Of a stretch of DNA of 64,000 nucleotides, positions 1-10,454 are shown one piece after another. Under the pieces are notes generated by a model. That model searched no databases and was not told the origin of the DNA. It saw only the letters and a program-made list of their open reading frames with translations. How positions within the stretch are numbered: the first letter of the stretch is position 1; each line of letters opens with the position of its first letter. The translations under genes were made by a program, and so were the position numbers. This stretch comes from Apostichopus japonicus. Its lineage: Eukaryota > Echinodermata > Holothuroidea > Aspidochirotida > Stichopodidae. Where the stretch lies: assembly GCF_037975245.1 (NCBI RefSeq), contig NC_092582.1:2100001-2164000 (forward strand), given 5' to 3'.

Positions 1-1562
1 GTATTATTGAGGGCGGTTGAAGTGGTCAGTTAAAAATAATGCCAGAAGTTTCAACAACAAAAGATTCCTAAAGGGAATTAATAAAACCAGAAAAAGGAAT
101 ATTTTGTTTAGCTCTTTTAACAATCAATATTTCATATAGGCCAAATGCTACGAAAATCGGTGCATTTATCCCATAAATAAATAAATAAATTAATAGTGAT
201 GATTCCTTCAATTGTGTCATTAGTCTATTTTGCGTTATAAATAGACCTTGCGGTATGATGTACTTTGTCCTTACAATTTCTCTTTCCTCCTTTCTTGTCT
301 TACAGGAACTTGATTTCTTGTTGACTGACGAGAATATAAATAACTACGGGTTAACCCCACTAAAAGACGGTAAACAATTACTTCATTACATCAGGTTCTT
401 TTGAAAGACCAGGAAGTAAATTCAACGTCTTTGTCATAGGTTTTGTATAGGCCATAAATATTATCTGTTTCTAACATCAAACAAGTAACGGTTAAGCCGT
501 TCGCTTCCTCGTTCCCTGTTTTTGTCACTTATTCGACTTGTCAATGTCACCGCCGCAAACACCTTTTTTCTTTTTCATTTTCATTTTTGTTGATCTTTCG
601 GGTTGGTTTTGTTGTAGAATCTTCCAATTATTTTGGCAGACATTCCCTTTAATGTTTGTTTTGTCTGGTTCTGTCTGTTATTGATAGTATTCAAGGCTAA
701 AATATTGTTTAGGACTTTTGTGTTACTGTCAAAAACTTCCCGCTTTTAGAATTCCGTCATAACTTGGGTCGCATGATACTGTATGGCAATGATTGACGCA
801 CTCCGTCGTGAATTAGCGGTTCCGTGTAATATATGGATGCAATACTTAAAGGATGTGAAGACTCGTGCACAAAGAAACGTCTCATGCCGGTAATCTGACT
901 TAGTTTCGAATGAGGTGTAACAGAAGTGTTAGACACCACCATCGATCCCAGAAAATACACACACAGCTTGCTACCGTCGGTAATTAGACACTAGTGTACA
1001 GTCAATACATACAGCTACGGTCAATACCCACAACACAGTGTACATAGCAGCAATGGACATCTTAGGTCCAGCCAAAGATAACAAGGTATCACGTTTTATT
1101 ACTGTCTGCATTTTGTAGCGACAAGAAGAAAACCTCACTTGCAAGCAACGGAAAGTTAACTTTTTCAGAGCGCGGCACGCGGTTTAGGGCGAGTCTTCAA
1201 TGTCTTTAAAGGAACATCGAAGTAAAGACACTGGGTGCTCTACATGTGGACAATCTCCAATTAAATAAGGTTAATACAGTCCATACTAATGCTCCATTGA
1301 CTTACATAGTTACTCAGCAAAGTAATGTGGTCTATAAATCCTTGTAGAAGTTCTCAAAAAACATGGCACCTTCAGTTTTCCGTATCATGAACATGTAATG
1401 TTTTCGTCACTGGTAAACAAGCCTCTTTATTTGGCCCGGTACGTAGTTTTGTGCGCTGCTCTTGGAAGGCCTTAAATGATCTAAAATTGCCCCATTGTCT
1501 TTGTTATTGTTCCTTCAACAACCAAGCCACAAAAACACACCAAAAAACAGATCCTGATTGAT
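1..1562. other. No gene recognised (left edge)
   Basis: AT-rich single-copy-looking DNA. I see no exon with good splice sites, no tRNA and no recognisable transposon end. The short open frames have no family features. Confidence 0.5.
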
Positions 1563-1926
1563 AAATCCGCGTACTCTGTTTGGCTCACGGTATTTAGTAA
1601 TTACTGCACCAAATGTGATTAGAACCATGCCTAATGTACCACGCACGCACACGAAAATCGCTTAGTGGTGTAAAAAAAAATGACGGTTTTTTTGTTGTCT
1701 CTCCTTTACCCTTGCTGCTGTACTATAACGCTAACGCGACCCAGGACGTTGTAAGGCAACGGATAGATCTGGCGAAAAACGTATATGGATGTACTTTCAT
1801 GACCTGAACGCCTGTATATGAAATATATAATTTAATACTAAACTTTATGGAAGGAAAATACACGTTAGTCTTCATAGCTGCCCAAAAAAACCGGCAAAAG
1901 TTTAAAATATATTACAGTATATGTCT
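1563..1926 (+). repeat. Interspersed repeat of unknown family, copy A (decayed)
   Basis: This 364-bp segment is nearly identical to 62246-62608 on the same strand. Shared landmarks include GGCTCACGGTATTTAGTAAT near the start and AAACTTTATGGAA near the end. Homology stops abruptly on both sides. Copy A differs by scattered substitutions and short length changes: one T fewer in a T run, an extra GCT, and changes in an A run. In the frame that is open in copy B, copy A has a TGA where copy B has CGA. It therefore looks like a non-coding relic here. No terminal inverted repeat or target duplication is evident, so it may be an internal fragment of a larger element. Confidence 0.85.
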
Positions 1927-2013
1927 GAAACAGCCGTCTTGAGGTGATCTGGGATATTCTTATGAACAAAAACGAGTTTTTAGACATTTAAATATTTATG
2001 AAAGATAACACGG

Positions 2014-2097
<84 letters not shown>

Positions 2098-3753
2098 TGA
2101 ACTGATGTAATTAGGGCCCGGTCTGTTATACAACCTAAACACTTTACATTAAACATACGCTATTACACTGAGCGGATACCGTATGTGATCGAATATGTAA
2201 ATTTAGGGCGGAGTCTGGTTTGAAAACAGCGACTATTTACGATTATACACTACATGGATATAGGGGAACTGATCAAATATGTAAATTGACGGGTGGTGTT
2301 TTTTAGAGTATATATAGTGACTGTTTACTTCCGACAAAGACAATATTGATCGACGAATGAATGGTCACAGTGATGCTAACCTACTTACCAAATAATACGA
2401 TGAAAGTATTATAGCATGAGTAGGCGTATAATGTGCTTCATCATAAGTCATAATGGACTATATTGAGCTGAGAGCGTAGTCTCTACTTCCTTTTGAATGA
2501 ATCCTAGATACTTATACAGACCATGTGACACCTTCGTGGTCATAATGTTTACGTTATCGGTGTAAAAGGACTGGCGTTAATATTGGACCAAGTTATTTGC
2601 ATGGTTTTCGTCCCCTGGCTCTTCGCTCGGTGACTTTTCTTTTAAAAAAATATGTTTCTTGATGAAAGCAAAATCACGAAAAAAAAAGGTGAATGGTAGT
2701 ATTTTAATGTAAACTCAGTGAAAGAAAGTCGAGCTCAGGTAGAGCATTCTTGTGTAGATTTGCTAGTAATACTGATAAAGAATCGTAGTGGGTCTGCATA
2801 TAGCGAAGGTGGGAGAACTGAATTGCTCCTATAATCTATCATATGCAGCCCACTCTCAACTTAACTCTTCTCATTCATGTTGTCATCCATTGAAGACAAG
2901 TGAACGGGAGTAAGTGGGTTAACCCATCGGTAGATTATAACCCCAGCGTAACTTCAGAAGTTTATCTCGATTTAGGAATGTGAGTTCTTTCCATTTAGTG
3001 TAGCATATCCATACTAATTCTGTCTACAGGCATGCAACCGCGAAAGCCTCATTTTGCTTTCCATTATAAATGCGGCAAACACGATGTAGCCTACCACGAT
3101 GTAGCCTACCTCGATGTAGCCTACCCATCTCCACGGTGTTTATGACACTAATATCAACTAAATAACCACATTATCAAATTATCATGAAAATATACTGTGC
3201 AAATTAATATACCTTGCAAGTGCAAATTATCATGGGGTAGGGTTGAAATCTGTTATGGACGGGCCATTCTCAGAAATTTGCGTTAAATCCTTTACAGTAT
3301 TGGGCAAGAGAAGTGTTTTGTGGGAAGTTTTGATTCTCAGACGGTCAGTGAGAATCCCCTTTCACAAGCTGCAGAACTCACTGGCAGAACCACCATTACT
3401 TTAAATAATTCAGAAAACAGAGGATAGTCGCAGCCTTCCTGGATTACAAGCTGGGATAGGGGACCAAATGGAATATTTTTGCCACTGACTTGAGACTTGA
3501 GTTGAGCCCACTCTTTTTGAATTTCCTCCTTTATTTCTTCAAGCCATCTGGGTTGTTCTGATCATTTAGCAGCAAAGTACTATAATGATCAGCCATCCTC
3601 CCAAGTTCTTCAACACCCGATGAATTCAAAATTACGTCTTTTGTTGCTGGCCATAATAAGGGTCAACAATTTGGTAACAGAACTGAAAGTTTGTCGACAA
3701 AAGCCGAAGCTATGCCTCATATTACTGACTTTTGGTTTGAGATACAATGTTTT
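1927..3753. other. No gene recognised; one TA array and a 15-bp triplet repeat
   Basis: Contains the (TA)n array at about 2014-2095 and three tandem copies of a 15-bp unit (CACGATGTAGCCTAC-like) at 3080-3124. Nothing else could be supported. Confidence 0.5.
2014..2095. repeat. (TA)n microsatellite
   Basis: An almost pure AT dinucleotide run of about 80 bp, just downstream of copy A of the 0.36-kb repeat. Copy B is also followed by a TA run (from about 62635). Confidence 0.95.
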
Positions 3754-3788
3754 ACCATGGAGCTATAACCTGTTTATAGCTCCATGGT
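3754..3788. repeat. Perfect 15-bp inverted repeat with 5-nt loop
   Basis: The left arm ACCATGGAGCTATAA (3754-3768) and right arm TTATAGCTCCATGGT (3774-3788) are exact reverse complements around the loop CCTGT. No T run follows, and in an animal genome it should not be read as a bacterial terminator. It could be a small MITE remnant or a cruciform-forming palindrome. Confidence 0.85.
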
Positions 3789-4019
3789 TTTACTTATTGA
3801 CATGTCAGGTATAGGCCTTATCGCGTGATTGCGGTTAACCTACTGACAACACTGTTTTCATTTGTACCGATCGTACACACAAGGTACCCCTGTTTGAGTT
3901 GTCGTTACGCATTTATTTAAGTTTGTTGTTTTCCATTTTGTTTACACCAATCGTGCATCATTTAGTTTGATCGATTAGTATCAAATTAGTTTCGAGCTGG
4001 TGAACAGAGCTGTTCCTTA

Positions 4020-4639
4020 AAGCAGCATTTTGCGTTTGGTCGCCGTTTTCTACTTTTTTTGACATGTCCATCGAGTTTTTTACATATATCAATCACAAAA
4101 CAGCAAACTAAGATATTAGCCAAGCTTCTCCTTGCCAACAACGTTAACTGGCGAGTAATTAAGGATATTTGCAGATAATGAGAAAAGTGTCCACGACAAA
4201 TTCAACATTTAAAATTAATCGCATACAGTTCCCCAAAACCCACTAGTTTGAATTCAACCAATCAGAGATGCAGGTTTAGTTATGAGCCGTTGCTAAAAAT
4301 AGATTCAAGACTTTGCGTTGGTACAACCATGGGGAGTTGTTATGGAACTCCCTGGTACAACTGCCATATAGACTGTACACAAATCACGCATGGTGTTGTA
4401 TTACGTATTGGTCAATGACGCTCGTAGTGTTTAAATATTCATATTATGGGCGAGGTTTCTTGGGATCCCAACGGAAAATATCTTGGAGATAAACAAAGTT
4501 GAAAGTTGCAAATTTGTCGACTTTTATGCCACCATTTGAAGTAACATTTTAATAGATAAGCTAGTTATGTATGTCGTTATGGCATATTGGAGTCAGTGAG
4601 GTTGAGAAAAATCATAGAAAAGGACGCAAAATGCTGCTT
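4020..4639. mobile_element. TA-flanked MITE, Tc1/mariner-like ends (620 bp)
   Basis: The two ends are perfect 16-bp inverted repeats, AAGCAGCATTTTGCGT at 4020 and its complement ending at 4639. Each is flanked by TA (4018-4019 and 4640-4641), the target duplication of Tc1/mariner-type elements. Similarity between the ends continues imperfectly for about 20 bp more. The interior has no reading frame of note, so this is non-autonomous. It contains an imperfect hairpin around 4329-4362. The superfamily call rests only on the TA duplication and could be wrong. Confidence 0.7.
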
Positions 4640-4968
4640 TATGACCTACGGTACTTGTAACAGTGCACTTGATAATACTACTGTGATGTGTAACATTAGG
4701 CAATAGGACTTTGTTGATTGGCTAAGAGCAAACACCAGCAAACACAAAACGTTATCATAACATTTTTAAAAGAGCCTCTAAAATATGTTTTTATAACGTT
4801 AAATGTGGTGTTATAAAAACGTCGGCATTATACCGTTTAGTAAGCCTATCGTATAAAGGCAGTGAGCGAATGAGCCACTCGCCAAGATGTCGAGCGTAAT
4901 GCATTTTTGCTCGCCAGTCGCAAAATTCTACTCGCCATTGGCGTGTTGGCGACCGTATTTGCCGAGGC

Positions 4969-4972
<4 letters not shown>

Positions 4973-5017
<45 letters not shown>
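4973..5017. repeat. (TA)n microsatellite
   Basis: AT dinucleotide run; the Tyr-Ile reading frames over it are artefacts. Confidence 0.95.
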
Positions 5018-5022
<5 letters not shown>

Positions 5023-5086
5023 ACTACATCGTACATGACTATCCTGCAGACATATTCTGTATATTTATATTATATTATTTATATTA

Positions 5087-5090
<4 letters not shown>

Positions 5091-5126
<36 letters not shown>

Positions 5127-5154
5127 TTATATATTTATATATATATATATATAA

Positions 5155-5210
<56 letters not shown>
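5091..5210. repeat. (TA)n microsatellite with TTTA interruptions
   Basis: An AT array of about 120 bp with a few interruptions. It ends directly at the second copy of the flanking sequence that also follows the array at 4973-5017. Confidence 0.95.
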
Positions 5211-5215
<5 letters not shown>

Positions 5216-7692
5216 ACTACATCGTACATGACTATCCTGCAGACATATTCTGCTACTTTAACTTCCTACACCAGTGAGAATTATTCCATTGTCAACACCA
5301 TCAGGTTTGTACACGTAGTCTATTAACCCCAGATACAATCGACACTGAAAGCATGACTATTTCACGTAATGTATTTTCATATTTTAGACTTCTCCGTTTT
5401 TCTTTTGTTATATGCGTACCTATAGTGACGTCTGTATGTATTACCACGTGGACTATTCACTCCTTTCAATAGTGAATATGAGTCACAACCAACGCATATT
5501 GTCAAGCGTAAAGTCTTCCCCAAACATTGAATAACAAAAATGTCTGTATAGTTCCCTTTGCTCATAGACTCCCCAGGCTCGTGTGTAAGTTCTCGCACTC
5601 GGGACGGTTTGGAAAATCAAGTATCAACACCAAAGTTCTATATTAAGTATCCGGACCTCAAGTTTTGTGCCGCGTACCCTTCTCATACTGAGAGAGAATT
5701 GTACTCTTATAGTACTCATGTTGACCGTGTTCTCATATTTGATCCTCCGATCTTATAATAGTGTCTTTCCAAATCCAAAAATATTTCTCTTCACTTTTTG
5801 TGTTGTTGTTACAATGGATCCCTCGCGGGTGATCAGACCGCTAGCAACCGATCAAAGTTATACGTAGAACACAGCCTAAGCCGAGTCGATGTTTTCACCT
5901 ATACAATCTTGTATCAACTCTACTCGTATATCTACTCTATGTGGTAATAAACAGGATATGACGTCATGTGTCATCGTGATCTCGGATCACTGTGATCCAC
6001 CAGTCTTTCACATTTTGTCATTGTGACCTCGAGCTCCGGATCTGATCCCCCTGGGAAGGAGGATTAAGAACTCCGGGACAGATTCTGAGTGCGAGAACTT
6101 TCACTGGGAAGTTGAGCTCGAACGGAGGATCAGATCCAGATAATTTCCCGAATCCTATGAAATAGGAATTTATATGGTCAGGTGCGCCCTTATATTTAGT
6201 CTATGTATTATAAGCATTGTTTAAATTTGTCAAATGACCCTCAGTATTGTCTATAACATACACAATCAGCTCTCGTTCCTCAACCCCCCCCTCCCCCTCC
6301 CCACCTACCCCCTCTTTAAGCATATTTGTTCTTGACACATTCTTCAATATTCATAAAATGTGATATGTCACTGCAACAGACTTCCACAATCCTCAAAGCC
6401 GGGTTTTCCCGTGTAGGTAAGTGAATAGGGTGTAAAGTCATCGTCCATTCGCAACACTTACTAAAATCGACCTATATAAAGCGAATGAGTAATTACACTT
6501 AATAAAGACAAACAGGGAACTTACAATAGGCGGCTAAAAGTCTCTTTTTGTGTCCTTTTTTGGTCTTTAAATCCAATAATATTTGTTTAATAGTCGGGTC
6601 ATTAGTCTCCCCCTCCATGACTAACACTTTTCACGGCGGATTAAAGGAAGTTATTTGTATTCTATAACACATATAACCAGGAACTATTCATGTAAGATTG
6701 CAATAACAAGTTATTAAATTAAGTTCGGCGTGATCAGAAATCCTATTCTTTATGGTATTGTATTACCAAGTTTGTGTGTATCGGTGGAGTGGGGGGGGGG
6801 CGGGGGTTGGGGGAGGGGAAGATTAGGCTATTCTCAGTCTATTTAACGTGCAGGGCTAGATTAAGCTTGTGAGTTCCCGGGTCCAGGCTAATGTGGGGGC
6901 TATTTCAGCATTATCTACTCTAGTAATGATATTATTTGTTAGCTAGCTAACGTTGGGTCATGTGTAACGATTGCTCTGTATACTATAAGCGGCAATACGC
7001 ATAATTGCAGTATTAATTACTATTGTCTTACGCTCATGTGAGCATAATTTTGGGAGGTTAGACAGTTTAACTGAATACCACGTAAACAAATCTATAAGTA
7101 TTCAGATCGCGATGAGGCCGTCGAAGTGCCTATCGATTACGATATAGACCTACATCATATCTCACATTTTTAATGTCAAAACATCTTGGGACCCTAAATG
7201 TATGTGGGGGAGTGTAGTCCCCATTGTCCTAGCCCTAATTCCGGTACAGCCAGGGGGTGTGTTCCAACTTCCTTGTAAGGATGAAGTCAAACTCCAACGC
7301 ACCATATAGCTTTAAATTCGTTTGTATCATACGCACACAGGCACGCGTTCCTTTTCTTTGGCAGGTATTAGTCAAAGCTTATCTTGTTTTCAAATCTAGA
7401 GTTTTTCTAGATTTTAAATGATTGTTGGCGGTAATAATAGTACTACTTAGCCCCGCAAAGTGCCAAAATATTATCGATGGTTAACCGTTTGCTGATAAAT
7501 GCAAACCAAGTTTTGTGACGTTACGATCGCTGTCGGTTTTATTCGCTTCAACTTAAACTTATGCTTTCTCGTAAGTGTTAGTTAAAAGTAACTGAAGCAG
7601 AATTTTCTTGGTTAGTCGAGGTTGTGGCAAACCAATGCACTTGTCACAAAGATGAAAATAGCTGACAATGATTTGTGATAGTAAATAAAAAC

Positions 7693-8349
7693 ATAGACAA
7701 TATCATAAACAATAATAACATAGACAATAATAACATAGAAATAATAACATAGACAATAATAACATAGATATAATAACATAGACAATAATAACATAGAAAT
7801 AATAACATAGACAATAATAACATAGATATAATAACATAGACAATAATAACATAGATATAATAACATAGGCAATAATAACATAGATATAATAACATAGACA
7901 ATAATAACATAGATATAATAACATAGACAATAATAACATAGATATAATAACATAGACAATAATAACATAGATATAATAACATAGGCAATAATAACATAGA
8001 TATAATAACATAGACAATAATAACATAGATATAATAACATAGACAATAATAACATAGATATAATAACATAGACAATAATAACATATATAAAAAACATAGA
8101 CAATAATAACATAGATATAATAACATAGACAATAATAACATAGATATAATAACACAGACAATAATGACATAGATATAAATGCATAGACATTAAAAACATA
8201 GATAACAACATAGACAATAATAACATAGACATAGACAATAATTACATAGATATAATAACATAGAAAATAATAACAAAGATGTAATATCATAGACAATAAT
8301 AACATAGATTTAATAACATATATAGACAATAATAACATAGATATAAACA
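7693..8349. repeat. 29-bp minisatellite (AATAACATAGAC / AATAACATAGATAT)
   Basis: More than twenty tandem copies of a unit of about 29 bp, made of two related halves, one ending ACATAGAC and the other ACATAGATAT. Copies are very uniform in the middle and diverge at both ends. Because 29 is not a multiple of 3 and the unit lacks stop codons on the - strand, overlapping - strand frames of 165 to 215 codons run through it (Leu/Tyr/Cys/Val-rich). These are a composition artefact, not genes. Confidence 0.95.
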
Positions 8350-9194
8350 CATAGACATCAGCACTTAAGATTCTTATTCAAAATTACTCCTGTGTGTAGT
8401 GGGAGTCATCAGTGTCTTGGTATTCAATTCTGGTTTGCCAATTAGGAAATGAGTTTTCGATTTTTTTCAGTTTCCAAGCATCTTCGTTGACCATGGCTAA
8501 ATTGATGAAGTAATGATGTCTTCACCTCCCTGCGTTTTTGAGAAACTGGTCAGGTGCTGAGGTACATCATTAGCCGTTCATTGTGGCTCTCCCCGGAGCA
8601 GGAATGGGTGCAACGATTACATCTCTGCCTTGTACTTCCCTGAAAATTTATATAAACGAGAAAGGTTGTTATGAGTCAATGCTCATTCTCGAGCATCACA
8701 CGGATATATGGTGTTTAAGGAGCTTCTATTACAAGCACGGCTTCCTAACCATTGAAACATATTGAACTCATTTAAACTAAGCCTATATGGGAAACAGGCT
8801 AGGCTATGTTTCTCTATTATGAAACTGTGGTAGGGCTCAGCTATACGTATTAAACTTTGTTTTTAATAACTACCGACTTTCTCAAGACAATAAGTCGTAC
8901 GTACATTGCGCACCATTGCTGCAATCGACGACGTCTCTATGAGACTTCTATCTCCAGAGGAACAAGTTATATTTGACAAGCCATGCGTATATAGTACCAG
9001 TAAGAATGAAGCAAGCAGCAATAGATATATACATCTTGTCCTTTCTTCAGGCCGTTTTCGCACCCACTCGAAAGTGCATGGGACACTTTCAGGAAAACAC
9101 CCCTTTCACCTACACACTATAATTGACTCCAAAACTGAAATCGATATCTCTTTATAAATTCTGACATTTTAAGTTACGCAGAAAAGTGTATAGC
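8350..9194. other. No gene recognised
   Basis: An open frame on the + strand at 8906-9157 has a fairly ordinary amino-acid mix, but I see neither flanking splice signals nor a known domain, so it is not called. Confidence 0.45.
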
Positions 9195-9458
9195 GGCGGA
9201 GTGTATAGCCTAGTGGTTAACGCCGGCGTCTCCCAGTCATGAGATCCCCGGTTCGATTCCCGCCGACAGCAATGTGTGTCGTCTGGCAAGGGTGTTGTTC
9301 AATAACAACTTCCCGGCATGGACGTTAAATGGATGTGTGCCGAGAGATTGGCTTCGGTCAGCTTGCGAGTCTATAAGCCTCCATGGCTTCTTTCGCGAGT
9401 TCCTGCTTGCGGGAAGATCACATATACATACATACATACATACATACACACATACAAA
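9195..9458 (+). mobile_element. tRNA-derived SINE, family 1 (complete-looking copy)
   Basis: The head has internal RNA polymerase III promoter elements in tRNA arrangement: A box TAGCCTAGTGG at 9206-9216 and B box GGTTCGATTCC at 9250-9260. A non-tRNA body follows, containing CTTCGGTCAGCTTGCG and TTCGCGAGTTCCTGCTTGC, and then a (CATA)n tail at about 9421-9455. The body recurs in reverse orientation at 60513-60748, so this is a dispersed family, not a tRNA gene. No target duplication could be assigned because the tail is simple sequence. Confidence 0.85.
9206..9260 (+). promoter_or_regulatory. Internal pol III promoter (A and B boxes) of the SINE
   Basis: A box 9206-9216 and B box 9250-9260 both match the tRNA consensus, and the 33-bp gap between them is normal for tRNA-type promoters. 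Transcription would run on the + strand. Confidence 0.7.
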
Positions 9459-10454
9459 AGTTATCTGCATTAGCACCAGAGTTTGTACGGGTTTCATATG
9501 AACTACTCATGCATAGCTATGATTTGTATGAAAATTAGAACCTACGTTACTTGGTATGTGTAGCTGTTATCAAGTATATCAAACAAGCTAAATGGGTTGC
9601 CAAAATTTGATCAATAACATATTGGAGCTTGGAGAATTCCTGCTACTGTTGACATAATTTGTAAATAATACTCGACGAACAACAAAATGTATAGTTTGAA
9701 CTAGATGTGACCGCTAATTTCTAGGAACTGGTGGCGCTAGAACACTCCAACAAATACCACCTACTGACTAATAGACCTGTCACGCACAAATTGGCGGAGG
9801 CACCCACCATGTGTTCTACTAACGAAGTTCATGCAACAACGGCTCTTTTTTCCTTTTCGATTATTCTTTGCAATTATCAAGCATGACCAAATTGGAGGGA
9901 CTGAGAAATGCAACAATAACAACAACAACAACGGAGATATGCATTTTATCAATATTTATTACAGTCACCAAGCGACCTAATTTGTTATGCTAGCTGGAAC
10001 CACTATAGTAAAAGTAAATACATCCGAAATGAGTGTGGGAAAACAACAACGTTCTATGGCATTCGTTGGAAGAATTATGCATGCATGCATACAACCGCAC
10101 AATCGCAGGATATTCTATAGGGCTGACAAATACAAGTTTTCAGAAAAAGCTAATCGGCCGCCGTTCTTTGAACTTTAACAAATTTACATTGTATAGCTTC
10201 GGAATCCGGTGTAACAGAGTGGTTCAAGATATCAAAGGAACCCGCGGCAATCATATGTAATCTGTAACTTAAAGAATATATCAATATAAACCACAATCGA
10301 TAGAGATGGTAATGATAAATAACCCCCCTCCCGCTCCCCCCCCCCCCAATCCCTCGCTTTCCCTTCGCGCCGATCTACAGTGAATGGAGAAAAATAAAAA
10401 TAAATAACAGTAATGGATATACTAATCAATCTCCCATCCCCATCATCACCCCGG
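9459..10454. other. No gene recognised; poly-C tract near the LINE 5' edge
   Basis: Short frames only. A C-rich tract lies at about 10324-10350, shortly upstream of the truncated LINE. Confidence 0.45.

Larger units (their letters stand above)
4642..7690. other. No gene recognised; two TA arrays with a duplicated flank
   Basis: Contains TA arrays at 4973-5017 and 5091-5210, each followed by the same 44-bp sequence (5018-5061 and 5211-5254). G/C-rich simple tracts occur around 6290 and 6790. Short inverted homology AAGTTCTCGCACTC at 5587-5600 and 6087-6100 may mark a degraded DNA element. No exon could be supported. Confidence 0.5.

Noticed and set aside
3754-3788. Rho-independent terminator
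   Set aside because: No T run follows and bacterial termination does not apply to this genome.
7693-8349. CRISPR array
   Set aside because: Units are contiguous and uniform with no unique spacers, and the genome is eukaryotic.
7612-8350. Long Leu/Tyr/Cys/Val-rich frames of 165 to 215 codons on the - strand
   Set aside because: They run through a 29-bp minisatellite whose unit lacks stops in all three frames; no domain or start context supports them.
9195-9270. tRNA gene
   Set aside because: A and B boxes are present, but a repeat body and CATA tail follow and the same body recurs at 60.6 kb, so it is a SINE head.
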